Below the pieces are notes generated by a model. The model made no database searches, had not been told where the DNA came from, and saw only the letters and a program-made list of their open reading frames with translations. Below, piece by piece: positions 33,473 through 45,501 of a DNA stretch of 64,000 nt. The stretch lies in assembly GCA_947069175.1 (NCBI GenBank), contig CAMTDV010000012.1, forward strand, positions 35,434,341-35,498,340, written 5' to 3'. Each line of letters opens with the position of its first letter. Position 1 is the stretch's first letter. Source of the stretch: Scalesia atractyloides. Its lineage: Eukaryota > Streptophyta > Magnoliopsida > Asterales > Asteraceae. A program made the position numbers and the translations under genes.

Positions 33473-34398
33473 TTATCCAAGATACGGGGGTTCTACATTT
33501 TCTCCCATACAACATCTCGTATGGTGCCATTTGAATGCTATTATGGTAGCTGTTAATATATGCGAATCTAATGGCAAATGGTCATCCCAGTTTCCCCCAA
33601 AATCTAGGACACATGCTCTCAACATATCCACAAGTGTTTGAATGGTCCTCTCAGATTGTCCATCTATTTGTGGGTGGTAGGCGGTACTAAAATGGAGTTT
33701 TGTTCTCACTTGTTCATGAAACTTTTGCCAAAAACGTGATGTAAACCTAGTGTCTCGATCTGAGACAATTGAGACGGGTACTACATGACGAGCTACAATT
33801 TTATTTGTAAAAATCTCTGCCATCCTTGCTGACGAATAGGTAGGAAATGGACACTCTTCGTAAGTTGATCCACAATTACGCATATGGCATCATGTCCTTT
33901 TTGTGTTTTGGGAAGTTTAGTCACCAATTCCATTGTCACATCTTCCCATTTCCATATTGGAATTTCTAAGGGTTGTAGTTTACCATACGGCTTCTGATGT
34001 TCCGCCTTCACTTGTGAACATGTTAGACACTTAGCGACATGTTTAACAATATCTCGTTTCATTCCTGGCCACCAGTAATTCTTCTTTAAGTCTCGATACA
34101 TTTTTGTCGCTCCTGGATGTATCGAGTATCGTGACTTATGAGCTTCTTCGAGTAATATCGCTTTTACTTCGCATAACCAAGGAATCCAGATTCGCCCAAA
34201 CCGAGTTTTGATTCCCGTTGCATTTTCCTCCAACTTATCCACGATTCCTTTCGTTCTTTCTTTCTTAGGATCATCTGCGTTTAATGACTTGATTTGTGCT
34301 TCCCGTGTCATTTCGAGGAGATAGGGCGTAACAATCATTTTCATAGACTTCACCCGAATCGGGGGTGGATGCTCCTTTCGGCTAAGGGTATCTGCCAC
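33473..34398 (-). pseudogene. E3 integrase, C terminus deleted
   Basis: Frame 34398-33793 contains the end of RNase H (MADTLSRKEHPPP), the zinc domain (RYSIHPGATKMYRD, CLTCSQVKAEHQKPYG) and VTMELVTKLPKTQKGHDA, where the first catalytic Asp appears as Glu. Frame 33883-33473 has VPVSIVSDRDTRFTSRFW and HPQIDGQSERTIQTLVDML with the second Asp and the Glu. Sequence ends at the junction with the 3' LTR before the GDKVML and chromodomain-like segments. Confidence 0.88.
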
Positions 34399-35617
34399 TA
34401 TATTTGCTTTCCCCGGATGTTAAAAGATTTCACAATCGTAATCCTTAATCAGTTCTAACCACCTTCGTTGTCTCATGTTGAGATCTTTTTGTTCGAAGAA
34501 GTATTTGAGACTTTTATGATCCAAATATATAGTGCACTTTGTTCCATATAAATAATGTCGCCATAGTTTTAAGGCGAACACCACCGCGGCCAATTCTAGA
34601 TCATGCGTTGGGTAATTTACTTCATGTGGTTTGAGTTGTCTTGAGGCGTATGCTATAACTTCACCTCGTTGCATTAAAACACCTCCTAACCCCTGACGCG
34701 AGGCGTTCGTGTACACAACTAAATCTTCCGTTCCGTCTGGTAGAGTTAACACAGGTAAATTAGACAGTTTCTCTTTCAGAACTTGAAATGCTTTTTCTTG
34801 TTCGGGTCCCCATACAAACTTCTCACTTTTCTTCGTTAACTTAGTCATGGGTAGGGCTATTTTGGAGAAATCCTGAATAAATCTTTGATAGTAGCCCGCT
34901 AATCCCAGAAAACTTCTTACTTCATTTGGATTCTTTGGAGGAATCCATTTCATTACTGCTTCCACCTTTGACGAATCCACTAAAACACCATCTTTGTTAA
35001 TCATGTCGCCGAGAAATTGCACCTCTCTGAGCCAAAAGCACACTTAGGGAACTTCGCATATAACTTTTCCTTATGAAGAACTTCTAATACTTCACGCAAA
35101 TGGTTTGCATGTTCGGCTTTGCTCCGGAAATACACTAAGATGTCATCTATAAACACTATTACAGATTTATCTAGCATGGGTCGGCATACTCGATTCATAA
35201 GGTCCATAAACGCAGTCGGGGCATTGGTTAACCTAAAATACATTACTAAAACTCGTAATGTCCATATTGAGTTCTAAACGCAGTTTTTGCCACATCTTCT
35301 TCGCGTACTCGCAATTGGTGATGTCCCGAGCGCAAGTCGATCTTTGAGAACCAACTTGCCCCTTGCAATTGGTCAAAAAGATCGTCAATTAGAGGTAAAG
35401 GATATCGATTCTTAACCGTTAATTTGTTTAATTCTAGATAGTCGATGCACATCGCATCTACCATCCTTCTTTTTCACGAATAATACGGGGCTACCCAAGC
35501 TGACATGCTCAGGCGTATGAAACCCTTATCGAGCAATTCTTGTATCTGGGTCATTAACTCCCGCATTTCTGTATGAGCCAATCTATAGGGAGCCTTAGCC
35601 TCCGGTTTGGCACCTGG
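34399..35617 (-). pseudogene. E3 reverse transcriptase and RNase H, split by E4
   Basis: RT begins before 35617 and is cut there by E4. The remaining N-terminal residues are on the other side of E4 just above 43204, and joining the sides through the CCTGG duplication keeps the frame. Frame 35464-35246 has the RT block around WFSKIDLRSGHHQLRV and TAFRTQYGHYEF. 35243-35001 has APTAFMDLMNRVCRPML and the catalytic FIDDILVY with both Asp. 35043-34420 has RSFLGLAGYYQRFIQDFS and RNase H, where the usual first catalytic Asp is Asn (VVYTNASRQGLGGVL). Frameshifts at about 35465, 35245 and 35040. Confidence 0.9.
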
Positions 35618-36591
35618 TGTCACACCTGACCCGCAGCAGAAATGGTAGTCGGGGCATGATTGGGTTTTCATCAAAGCTCATGACATTTACTATAAGTTTC
35701 ATATTTATTATTTCTTTTTAAAGAAGAAATTACAATAAACATATAAGCACAACATGTTAAAAAACATTTTTCATTGACTTCTTATTTTTCTTCTAAGGCA
35801 ATTTCCTCTGTGTTCCTTGCTTCAACCTGTCCACCTGTATCATGTGTAAAATAGGGTTTTGGGTCAACAAAAGTTGGCGAGTGAATCTTATGAAAACATT
35901 TGAACGAATTTGTTATATTGGTTATAAAAAGGTGCATAACCACATATGAGCATACGTATATGTAAATTTAATCACAATACACAATATATCCATTAATGCA
36001 CACGCACACACCAAATGATGAACAATGAGATCAAGGCTCAATCAAACGGAGCCAATCTAATGAGGGACGCGATGTTCAACTCGTCTCCAACGAGGAACTG
36101 ATGGGCCTAATGAATGATTTGCACGCAACTTGACAAAATGTAAACACACATCACAACAACCAACATTTACATCACACGTTTAGATCATATAATGGTAATA
36201 GCACAAGTTTGAATAAACGAAATAAATAAAGCGACACATGATACACCCCAAAACATGAATAAAAAGGGGAATTTGTAAGAATTCACTCACAGTGGGTGCG
36301 TTGCCTTGGTTGATGAAGAGTACGCACGAATTAAAGATTTAGCCGACGAAGTAAACTAACCTAAATAATAACGTAACAGTTCGATAAATAAATAAAAGTT
36401 AATATTTTTAATTAATGCTTTTTATTAGATTTTTAGGTTATTTTTGTGGAATTTATACAAATTTTGTAGGCTTTAAACCCTTATTTTTAAGTATGTTTAA
36501 CTAATTAAAAAAAAAGATTTTAATTATAAAAAAATTACCCCTTTTTCTCAAGTTTGACTGGTCAACGACCGGTTAGACTCGTTTATTATAG

Positions 36592-37004
36592 GCAGCATGT
36601 GAGGTTCGAACTCGTGACCTCCCGTATACGTGCACGCAGCTCTACCAACTGAGCTACGTGTCTAACCCGTAAGATTCTCTGATTTTATTATATTTATACA
36701 CTATTTAGATTATTCAAAATCATTTATTTTAAAAAGAATTTAAAATCCTTTGAACCAGTGTGTAGAACCGGTCTCGAACCTGTGCCCTCGGCGTTGATTT
36801 GCACCCAGCCCAACCAACTGGGCTGGGTGTCTAACCCGGTCAATATGGAAATTATAATATACTTAACAACTTACCGCCTTGATTTGTTTAAGTTTTAGAA
36901 AAAGAATTTTATTGCCGAAAAACCGGTTAGGCACAAGATTCGAACCTGAGTATGTTGGCATATATTGCACACAGTCCACCACTGGACTGTGTGTCTAACC
37001 CGGT
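36592..37004 (-). repeat. Three tandem tRNA-like modules in E4 3' LTR
   Basis: In element order: 37004-36925 (hairpin ACACAGTCCA/TGGACTGTGT), 36838-36760 (hairpin CACCCAGCCCA with partner, loop GTTGGT) and 36668-36592 (TAGCTCAGTTGG A box, GCTGCGTGCACGT). B-box-like GGTTCGAATC, GGTTCGAGACC and AGTTCGAACC follow. Units are separated by ~85-95 bp of AT-rich spacer. Confidence 0.8.
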
Positions 37005-37289
37005 TAAAAATACAATTTTAATTAAATTTATACACATTTACAACTTCATCTTCTTCCCAGGTATATAAACGCGACTGTTAAGAAATCCAGCAAGATTTAT
37101 TCAAATTAATCCATAACATAGTTTATATACGAATGTTTAGAAACTTGTACCAGATCGATTTGTGACGTTTGATTTCCCTGGTGACTGAACAGAAAGTTTC
37201 CGGTGATGATTTCGACGGCGGAAAGGGTTTCGCAGAAAAATTGATAACAGAGAAAGGTATGAGCGAGTTGCTTAGATGTTTAGGGTCGG

Positions 37290-37298
37290 TATTTATAG
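37290..37298 (-). promoter_or_regulatory. TATA box of E4 3' LTR
   Basis: The minus strand reads CTATAAATACC, about 577 bp into the LTR. The 5' LTR copy is at 42619-42627. Positions agree with E2, E5 and E6. Confidence 0.6.
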
Positions 37299-37578
37299 TT
37301 TTACAATACCCTTCCTTCAGTAATTTCGGTTTCACATATTAATGATTTGATTTTCGGTTTCAATCTCAATTAATCATATGTTTTGGGTCAGTTTCGTTTT
37401 GAATTGAATATGGGTGTCGGTTATAACTGACATTGTATCATCAATATTCACAAAATTCTCGCGATCAAACCAGAATCTGAGATTATTTGAAGTTGTTGGG
37501 CGGGTTCAGTTCCGGTTGAAATCAGATAGTACGCGGGTGAGACTTTAAGTTTTATTTGATTAAATTACTTCACAACAT

Positions 37579-37648
37579 GTGCGTGTGGTGCAGTGGTGTA
37601 GACTGTGTGTGAGTTTGCGGGAGACCCGGGTTCAGACCCGGCTACTCC
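37579..37648 (+). repeat. tRNA-like module in E4 3' LTR U3, opposite to the element
   Basis: TGGTGCAGTGG matches the Pol III A box. The B-box region here reads GGGTTCAGACCC, one base shorter than GGGTTCGAGACCC in the 5' LTR copy (42909-42978). There CCGGG and CCCGG pair around a 7-base TTCGAGA loop, a perfect T arm. It would be transcribed antisense to the element. Confidence 0.7.
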
Positions 37649-38546
37649 TTTTTATTATTATTATTTTTTGTTTTATTTTTAATATAAATCTTATTTTCTA
37701 TAACTTATTATTATTTTTATTTATTGGTTATCTTTTTACTTTTGAGTTATTTATTAATTATGAATATTAATATACAATAACTAACGCAATAAATACGAAA
37801 TGAACATTTAGATGAATACTTGATTTTTAAACGGAGGGGTTTTTTTTTGAAACCCGTTTTACGACGAATGTTACAGTATCCCCTACTTTAGAAATTTCGT
37901 CCCGAAATTTAAGTAGTAGTGGTATATTTGACTCGAAGGGAGGGTGTTTTAATTTGACAATTACATAATCAGAAGAGGGTGAAAGTTTAAATTTTTATTT
38001 GAGGCGGTAACGTTCCTAGTAAGGGTTGAATACCCTGCTACAGGAATCGCTTTTTGATGCCTAAAGTATAAAAATGCGGAACATGGGTAAACAGAGTTGA
38101 TTGACTAGGTATGATCTCATGCATAAGAGTTTTGAGAGAATTGATACGTTTGAAAAGATAAGGTTATATCATAAAACAAAATTTCAACCATGATGATATT
38201 AAAACCTACACGGAACTCATAACCGCCTGACAATGCTTTTGATCCTTTGACAAGAATTCTTATATATAGGAAGTACCAGCGGCGTATCCACCATATTCTT
38301 GTCAAATTTTCATTGGCTTTGTCAGTAAGTTATGATTAGTTTTATGTGATTCTAAAAATCTACAAAACAAACACAATAGCCAAAGCTTGAGTCTCAAATC
38401 TGAAAGAATACTTGACTGAATGACGACAGTACCTCTCTCATTTGTTATGATGAAGGGGTCAGTCTATGAAAAAGTGAGACACAACCCAACTTCTTTAAAT
38501 GATAAGATCGAGATACGTTGGGATATATGATGATATGAAAGTTAAA

Positions 38547-40090
38547 TCAATGAGTAAAGATATAAAACAAAACTGTAATATCAATTCGCATTAAAATTCT
38601 TGGATACATAAATTCCCAATTTACAAATGGGATACGTAAAGATTGAGATAACATAAAGAAAACATTAAAACTAGACGGTTGGAGTTGAGTCTTGATTCTT
38701 GGTGAGGGAAGGCTAGTTGGGTTGTTCGTTTGGGCCGTTATTATCTTCAACAGGATTGGCGTTGATGTTGTAAGCTCTTCCTCTTGCTGGTGGTAGTGCT
38801 GGGTTTGCTTGATTTGCTTGGTTAACTGGGTTTGCTTGAGCTTGGGGTTATGAGTTAACCAATCGAGGGCACGTGTTTCTAAAATGGTAGGGTCCCCACA
38901 ATTAAAGCAAGCTCGAACATATGGAAACATGGTTATTGGGGTTGTTGATATGATTGGATCATGTTTTGGGTAGGGGGTGAAGCTTGGTTTTGAGGGGTGC
39001 GACAAGTTTTGCTCAAATGACCATAACGCCCACAATTAGCACACAGTCGACAAGGTATGGTAGATGGATGGTGATAAAAGCAGGTGTTGCATTGAGGGTG
39101 AGGTCCAATGTCAGGTTTCTTATTTGGGTAAGTAGAGTTGGGTGCTACTTGAGTAATTGGTATAGCTTGGAGGGGTACGGCTTGTGGAGCTGGTTGATTG
39201 CGTTGAGTGACAGCGAAATTTTGCCCATCTCGTTTCCTCTTAGAAGTGGGTTGAGAAGAGGATTCGGTCTGGGTTGAGTTTGAGGTTTCGGTTGATGCTT
39301 TATCCTTCTTCTTCTCCTTCTGGAAGTCTTCATTTCGTATGTGGTTTTCGGTGAGCTCTGTAGCTAACTCCATTTCTGCTTCCAAAGTTGCAGGTGTGGT
39401 ACTTATTACGGGGTCTTGAATTTTTTAAGGAAGACCTCGAATGTAGTGCTCTATCAAACGGTAGAGGGGAGTGAACAAGTTGGGGACCATCTGATTCAAC
39501 TCAAGGAATCTTGTTGTATGTGGTGTGGTCGCCTCTTTTGTTTCAAGAGTAGTGTATGTGTGTGGTCGCCCTCCTTTGTTTCAAAGAGTAGAACTCATCT
39601 TCTAATTTCTTGATTTCGCTTCTTGGACAGAAACGTCTTGTCATGATCTCCCTTAACTCTTCCCAAGTCAAGGTCATAGCATCCTCAGCACCTCGCTTGC
39701 CCTTCTCTGTATTCCACCATGTAAGTGCTACTCCGAACAAACGACCGGTAGCATATCGCACCTTGCGATCATCGGGGCAGTCGCAATTGAGAAAAGTGTT
39801 TTCTATCTCCTCAAACCAATGGAGGAGAGCGGTGACACCTTCAGTCCCCTCGTATTTGAAGGATCGCAGGATTTGAAATGCTTGAAGGTGCATTTAGTGG
39901 TATTTGGGGGAGGGTTGACAACGTTTTGATCTTCTTGGTTGATTGGGTTGACGGGATTAGCGGTAAGAGCTTGTTGAACTTGAACTACGATGTTGGGGAT
40001 TACGGCGGCCATTTGTTGAGCGATTTGAGTGGCCATGCGCTCGCGGAATTTTTCTGATCTCCTACCTCTACGAGGGTGACTAGAAGACAT
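38547..40090 (-). pseudogene. E4 gag with CCHC zinc knuckle
   Basis: Start at 40090 (MSSSHPRRGRRSEKFRERMA), followed by a frameshift near 39870. Frame 39893-39543 has the gag core: YEGTEGVTALLHWFEE, NCDCPDDRKVRYATGRLFG, TWWNTEKGKRG and RRFCPRSEIKKLEDEFYSLK. Frame 39385-38933 has a Lys-rich part and the zinc knuckle CANCGRYGHLSKTC. A later frame has a second partial knuckle, CFNCGDP. It closely resembles E5 gag (51148-52383). The particle protein could package E4 RNA if translated. This copy needs at least two frameshifts corrected. Confidence 0.88.
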
Positions 40091-40919
40091 CTACAAGGAA
40101 TACGTATCGAGAGTATGAGTTTGACGTTTTAGATGTCATGTGTCGTATTTAGAAATGAACATTCACAAAACAAATGAAAAAAATAAATTTGCTACATCCA
40201 TAGGATGTCTTGGGCTTTGCTCATGTTTGGGCTCCCATATGTCCCCTTACTTGGCCTTGGTAGTCATGTGGGCCCCCATGACTACTAGGCTCGGCTAGGG
40301 TTCATATTGGTGTTGGCCTGTTAACACTTGCGCCACCCGAATGAAAATCGTAAAACATGACAGCAAAGTATAAGGTCGGAGGGTGTCCGGGTATGGACAC
40401 AATGACAACTCAAAGTAGGGTTAGTTCGAACGACGTTTGGTGTGGCATGCTTTGGCCTAATAGGTCCTTCGTACTCTCATCGTTAGTCCCTAGGTAGGCA
40501 AACTAGTCCGTTATATTGGATTTATACGAATGCCAACCTAGACAGGACGTTCCGACTACCGGTACTTGTACCCTTCCAGTTACTACATGCCCGTCATAGA
40601 ACTCACTTTGATGAGATTGAAAAATGAAAATGCCACAAAATCTTGAATAAAGGAAATATGAGGATGATTTGAATATGTGAACATTGAAATATGCGTGATG
40701 AATGTATATGTAAGCATGTTATGTTTGACAACAAGTATAACTCATTAAGTATCACACAAAATGATAGTGGAAGTGTTTGCATGCATTTGTGTGTGTAATA
40801 AATACGAAACAAATAAACATCATGAGTTTGCATGTAACCACATAAACAATTAAAATCTAATCAACTATAGTATAGGCTCTAAGGGTCTAATAACCTATCC
40901 TATATCCCTATAGTCAAAA
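40091..40919 (-). other. E4 leader between primer site and gag
   Basis: About 830 bp without a supported frame. It matches the E5 leader (50330-51147), including a conserved stretch with GGTGTCCAGGTGTGGACAC-like sequence (40383 area; 50850 in E5) and GGCATTCGTATAAATCCAA. Its conservation between E4 and E5 suggests cis signals such as packaging (inference). Confidence 0.5.
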
Positions 40920-40931
40920 GCTCTGATACCA
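40920..40931 (-). other. E4 primer binding site (initiator tRNA-Met)
   Basis: The minus strand reads TGGTATCAGAGC, an exact match to the initiator-Met complement, four bases after the LTR end. Confidence 0.88.
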
Positions 40932-41919
40932 ATCGGTCACACACTGACCCGCAGCGGAAATGGTAGTCGGGGCATGATTGGGTTTTCATCAAAGCTCATG
41001 ACATTTACTATAAAGTTTCATATTTATTATTTCTTTTTAAAGAAGAAATTACAATAAACATATAAGCACAACATGTTCAAATACATTTTTCATGACTTCT
41101 TGATTTTTCTTCTAAGGCAATTTCCTATGTGTTCCTTGCTTCAACCTGTCCACCTGTATCATGTGTAAAATAGGGTTTTGGGTCAACAAAAGTTGGCGAG
41201 TGAATCTTATGAAAACATTTGAACGAATTTGTTATATTGGTTATAAAAAGGTGCATAACCACATATGAGCATACGTATATTTAAATTTAATCACAATACA
41301 CAATATATCAATTAATGCACACGCACACACCAAATGATGAACAATGAGATCAAGGCTCAATCAAACGGAGCCTATCTAATGAGGGACGCGATATTCAACT
41401 CGTCTCCAACGAGGAACTGATGGGCCTAATGAATGATTTGCACGCAACTTGACAAAATGTAAACACACATCACAACAACCAACATTTACATCACACGTTT
41501 AGATCATATAATGGTAATAGCACAAGTTTGAATAAACGAAATAAATAAAGCGACACATGATACACCCCAAAACATGAATAAAAAGGGGAATTTGTAAGAA
41601 TTCACTCACAGTGGGTGCGTTGCCTTGGTTGATGAAGAGTACGCACGAATTAAAGATTTAGCCGACGAAGTAAACTAACCTAAATAATAACGTAACAGTT
41701 CGATAAATAAATAAAAGTTAATATTTTAATTAATGCTTTTTATTAGATTTTTAGGTTATTTTTGTGGAATTTATACAAATTTTGTAGGCTTTAAACCCTT
41801 ATTTTTAAGTATGTTTAACTAATTTTTTTAAAAAATAAAAAGGATTTTAATTATACAAAAATTACCCCTTTTTCTCAGCGTTGACTGGTCAACGACCGGT
41901 CAGACTCGTTTATTATAGG

Positions 41920-42332
41920 CAGCGTGTGAGGTTCGAACTCGTGACCTCCCGTATACGTGCACGCAGCTCTACCAACTGAGCTACGTGTCTAACCCGTAAG
42001 ATTCTCTGATTTTATTATATTTATACACTATTTAAATTATTCAGAAATCATTTATTTTAAAAAGAATTTAAAATCCTTTGAACAAGTGTGTAGAACCGGT
42101 CTCGAACCTGTGCCCTCGGCGTTGATTTGCACCCAGCCCAACCAACTGGGCTGGGTGTCTAACTCGGTCAATGGAAATTAAAATATACTTAACAACTTAC
42201 CGAGCCTTGATTTGTTTAAGTTTTAGAAAAAGAATTTTATTGTCGAAAAACCGGTTAGGCACAAGAGTCGAACCTGAGTATGTTGGCATATATTGCACAC
42301 AGTCCACCACTGGACTGTGTGTCTAACCCGGT
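41920..42332 (-). repeat. Three tandem tRNA-like modules in E4 5' LTR
   Basis: Same three modules as in the 3' LTR with the D-arm-like hairpins unchanged; only scattered substitutions lie outside the stems. They sit 870-1283 bp into the LTR, downstream of the TATA, so they should be in the leader RNA. Confidence 0.8.
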
Positions 42333-42908
42333 TAAAAATACAATTTTAATTAAATTTATACACATTTACAACTTCATCTTCTTCCCAAGTATATAAACCC
42401 GACTGTTAAGAAATCCAGCAAGATTTATTTAAATTAATCCATAACATAGTTTATATACGAATGTTTAGAAACTTGTGCCAGATCGATTTGTGACGTTTGA
42501 TTTTCCTGTCGACTGAACAGAAAGTTTCCGGTGATGATTTCGACGGCGGCAAGGGTTTCGCAGAAAAATTGATAACAGAGAAAGGTATGAGCGAGTTGCT
42601 TAGATGTTTAGGGTCGGTATTTATAGTTTTACAATACCCTTCCTTCAGTAATTTCGGTTTCACATATTAATGATTTGATTTTCGGTTTCAATCTCAATTA
42701 ATCATATATTTTGGGTCAGTTTCGTTTTGAATTGAATATGGGTGCCGGTTATAACTGACATCGTATCATCAATTATTCACAAAATTCTCGCGATCAAACC
42801 AGAATCTGAGATTATTTAAAGTTGTTGGGCGGGTTCAGTTCCGGTTGAAATCAGATAGTACGCGGGTGAGACTTTAAGTTTTATTTGATTAAATTACTTC
42901 ACAACATG

Positions 42909-42978
42909 TGCGTGTGGTGCAGTGGTGTAGACTGTGTGTGAGTTTGCGGGAGACCCGGGTTCGAGACCCGGCTACTCC
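42909..42978 (+). repeat. tRNA-like module in E4 5' LTR U3, opposite to the element
   Basis: A box TGGTGCAGTGG and B box GGTTCGAGACC are both canonical. The T arm CCGGG-TTCGAGA-CCCGG is perfect. Acceptor-stem pairing is not obvious. Located 225-294 bp into the LTR, ~280 bp upstream of the TATA. Confidence 0.75.
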
Positions 42979-43203
42979 TTTTTATTATTATTTTTTTTGT
43001 TTTATTTTTATTATAAATCTTATTTTCTATAACTTATTATTATTTTTATTTATTGGTTATCTTTTTTACTTTTGAGTTATTTATTAATTATGAATATTAA
43101 TATACAATAACTAACGCAATAAATACGAAATGAACATTTAGATGAAAACTTGATTTTTAAACGGAGCGGATTTTTTTAAACCCGTTTTACGACGAATGTT
43201 ACA

Positions 43204-43860
43204 CCTGGGTTTAGTTTGATGCAAAACTCTACGTCTCGCTCAGGTGGAAGTCCCGGTAATTCATCCGGAAATACATCCGAAACACATCCGGATACTTATT
43301 TACAATTTCAACATCATCAAATTTTGGCGTGTCTTTAGAGGTATCTATTACGTAAGCTTTACATAGCTTCATTTCGACCTATCTCTCTCAATAGATGATT
43401 ACCCATTTCCCATTCGGTGATAGCAATCGTATGATCTTAGCTTCGCACTGAATTTCTGCATGGTATTGGGATAGCCAATCCATGCCCACTACTACTTTGA
43501 ACTCTCCCAATATCATGGGCACAAGATCTATTTCAAATTTCTCGTCTTCTATAAGAATCTTACATCCCTTACATATTTCATTCAAGTAGTAGTTCTTGCT
43601 ATCAGCTACTTCTACTTCTAAAAGTATAGGCATTTGTTCAGTTATAAAGGAGGGATGGTTTATAAGTTTGTGTGATACAAATGATCTACTCGCCCCAGAA
43701 TCAAAAATACATTTGTAGGTATTATATTGATTAAGAAAATACCTGACACAACATTCGGTAGTGCATTTGCTTCTTCGGTGGTGATTTGGAACATTCTTCC
43801 CTTAGCTTTCGGGGCATTGTCCTTCTTTCCATCTCTTCCCCCCTTTTCCTTCAACTTTGG
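43204..43860 (-). pseudogene. E3 aspartic protease and start of RT
   Basis: Frame 43854-43660 follows the zinc knuckles (KAKGRMFQITTEEANALP). A frameshift then leads to FDSGASRSFVSHKL near 43700, a protease active site with its Asp intact, unlike E1 and E5. Frame 43633-43388 continues with EVEVADSKNYYL, DLVPMILGEFKVVVGMDWLS and CEAKIIRL. The last part before E4 reads toward the RT N terminus. The frameshift between knuckle and active site makes it a pseudogene. Confidence 0.85.
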
Positions 43861-44880
43861 GCAATCCGCCTTGACATGCCCCGGTGAGAAGCAATTGAAA
43901 CAAGTTCTGGCCGTGTTTGGGCATTTGTAATAAGGATGCCCTTCTTGCCCGCAGTTGTAGCATCCCTTCTACCCAATAGACATTCTCCAGAATGAAGCTT
44001 TCCACAAGTTTTGCATCGAGGAATCCCGCCCTTCACATTATCTTTCTTATTGTAATCGTAGACCTTCGATTTCTTGGATGGACTCGGGTTATCACCCTTA
44101 TGTGTTGTTCTCTTCTCCCCCCGCTCAATTCGACGCTTGAGCTCTATCTCACGATCCCTTGCCAAATTAATCAGTTCATTTAGAGTTTCGCACTTTGAGG
44201 GAGTGATGGACTCCCTAAACTCCGCCCTTAACATGCTGTGATATCGATTAATATTCATTCTTTCCGTCTTCATAAGGTCTTGACATAATTTTAACTTATC
44301 AAGAAACACATTCGTAACTTCATCGATAGACTCCTTACCTTGCCGAAGGCGCAAAAACTCCTCTTGAATTCGATCAACTGCGGATTGCGGGCAATGAAAC
44401 TTTAAGAAAGGTTCCTTAAACTCTTGCCATGTTAGCTCTTGAAGCTTCTATTCACCCAATTCCTTGCAATGGGCGTCCCACAATCCTTTGCTTGGAGTTA
44501 GAGGTTGCCTGTTGCGAACATTACTTGATCCTCTTTCTCAAACCTACTTCGTATAAACACGGCCTCCATGTTGGAAACCCACCTTTGCCATATGATAAGA
44601 TCGATTTTTCCATCGTATGTTGTAGGTTTACAAGCCATGAAGTCCCTGTATGTGCATCTACGGGTTCCTTTCTTGTTTTGAACCCGTCTATCCATTCTTT
44701 TAGCTCTTCAATCTTGCTAGTCATAATAGCCTCTATTGTTTCTAAAACACGACTTTCTACCTCTTGCGCTAGTTGAGGTAGACTGGCTTGCATTGGTTTT
44801 GCAACTTCCTCTGAGATCTTCTCATTCATTGCTTCTTGACGTGCCAAAACGTTATCGTTCAAATCTCTTTCATCTTTCAT
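43851..44880 (-). pseudogene. E3 gag with tandem zinc knuckles
   Basis: Start at 44880 (MKDERDLNDNVLARQEAMNE). Frames 44880-44521, 44695-44498 and 44354-43851 are linked by frameshifts. Visible are CTYRDFMACKPTTYDGKID, WQRWVSNMEAVF and EEDQVMFATGNL-like core, then DEVTNVFLDKLKLCQDLM and LINLARDREIEL. The nucleocapsid part has CKTCGKLHSGEC in frame, then, in another frame, two CCHC knuckles CYNCGQEGHPYYKC and CFNCFSPGHVKADC. Its sequence differs clearly from E4/E5 gag. Confidence 0.85.
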
Positions 44881-45231
44881 CTACATAGGTATTATTTTAC
44901 TTTCATTAGGATATTCATTCATTAGCTTTGTTATGATCATTCATAGCAATTGTTACCATGAATCGTACTTAAGATGCTCATTTCATAAAATGATCAAGAA
45001 ACATTTACATGTCTCCAATAACTCAAAGTACTTATTATTTCATGCATTCTTATTCTTCGTTTCGGAACGTTACATTCTCAACATGCCTTACTATGGTTCA
45101 GTTAATTTCACATAGCTACTTATTGATAAATCTTACCTTTCGAGTTCTTTATGGGCTATGGATCGTGTTTTAGGAGATTCGGAACTTGTGATGTGAAAAG
45201 AAAGCATGTTCAGCTTATGAGGGGCGTCGGC
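44881..45231 (-). other. E3 leader, gag-proximal part
   Basis: Non-coding leader between gag and the E5 insertion. It ends in TCGGC (45227-45231), which is repeated at 58362-58366 on the far side of E5. Confidence 0.7.
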
Positions 45232-45342
45232 TGTAACATTTGTGTAAATCGGGTTTCGAAAACCCGCCCCAAATTATCAATCAAAGTGTATTTATTTATG
45301 TCGATTGATTTTTAACATTTTGGTTTATTGTTTTATATATTA

Positions 45343-45382
<40 letters not shown>

Positions 45383-45501
45383 AATAACAAAGGTTTGAAA
45401 TAATCTTAATAAAATAAATAATCAATTAAATATTAAATATTTATAATTAATAAATGATTTAACCTAAAATAGATAAAATAAAAAAAAGCTAAAAAAAAGA
45501 G

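Larger units (their letters stand above)
31725..33477 (-). repeat. E3 3' LTR, lacking its first ~250 bp
   Basis: Aligns with 58774-60530 of the 5' LTR from TGAAGCGCCCG to CTACTTATCCAAG. At about 33477 similarity stops and integrase sequence begins, so the LTR start, polypurine tract and integrase end were deleted together. Contains ~60-bp tandem repeats (32280-32575) and a CA/TG inverted microsatellite (33400-33440). The plus-strand frames at 32223-32686 come from the repeats. Confidence 0.85.
35618..37875 (-). repeat. E4 3' LTR (2.26 kb)
   Basis: On the minus strand it starts TGTAACATTCGTCG at 37875 and ends GGTGTGACA at 35618. It has the antisense-relative tRNA-like module (37579-37648), TATA (37290-37298) and three sense modules (37004-36592). 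The minus-strand 70-residue frame at 37123-37335 recurs in the other LTR but lacks features of a gene. Confidence 0.9.
35618..43203 (-). mobile_element. E4: non-autonomous gypsy element with gag only
   Basis: LTRs at 35618-37875 and 40936-43203 look near-identical by eye. CCTGG flanks the element (35613-35617 and 43204-43208). The ~3 kb between the LTRs has a primer site (40920-40931), gag (40090-38547) and a polypurine tract (37876-37890). No protease, RT, RNase H or integrase motifs were found. It must depend on another element's enzymes. It is inserted in E3's RT and is probably among the youngest insertions here. Confidence 0.9.
40936..43203 (-). repeat. E4 5' LTR (2.27 kb)
   Basis: Near-identical to 35618-37875 by eye, with small indels in A/T runs. 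It contains three sense tRNA-like modules (42332-42252, 42166-42090, 41996-41920), TATA (42619-42627) and the opposite-strand module (42909-42978). It ends at the CCTGG duplication. Confidence 0.9.

Noticed and set aside
37123..37335. 70-residue minus-strand frame conserved at 42451-42663
   Set aside because: Conservation is explained by the two LTRs of one element. It spans the presumed transcription start and has no recognisable domain.
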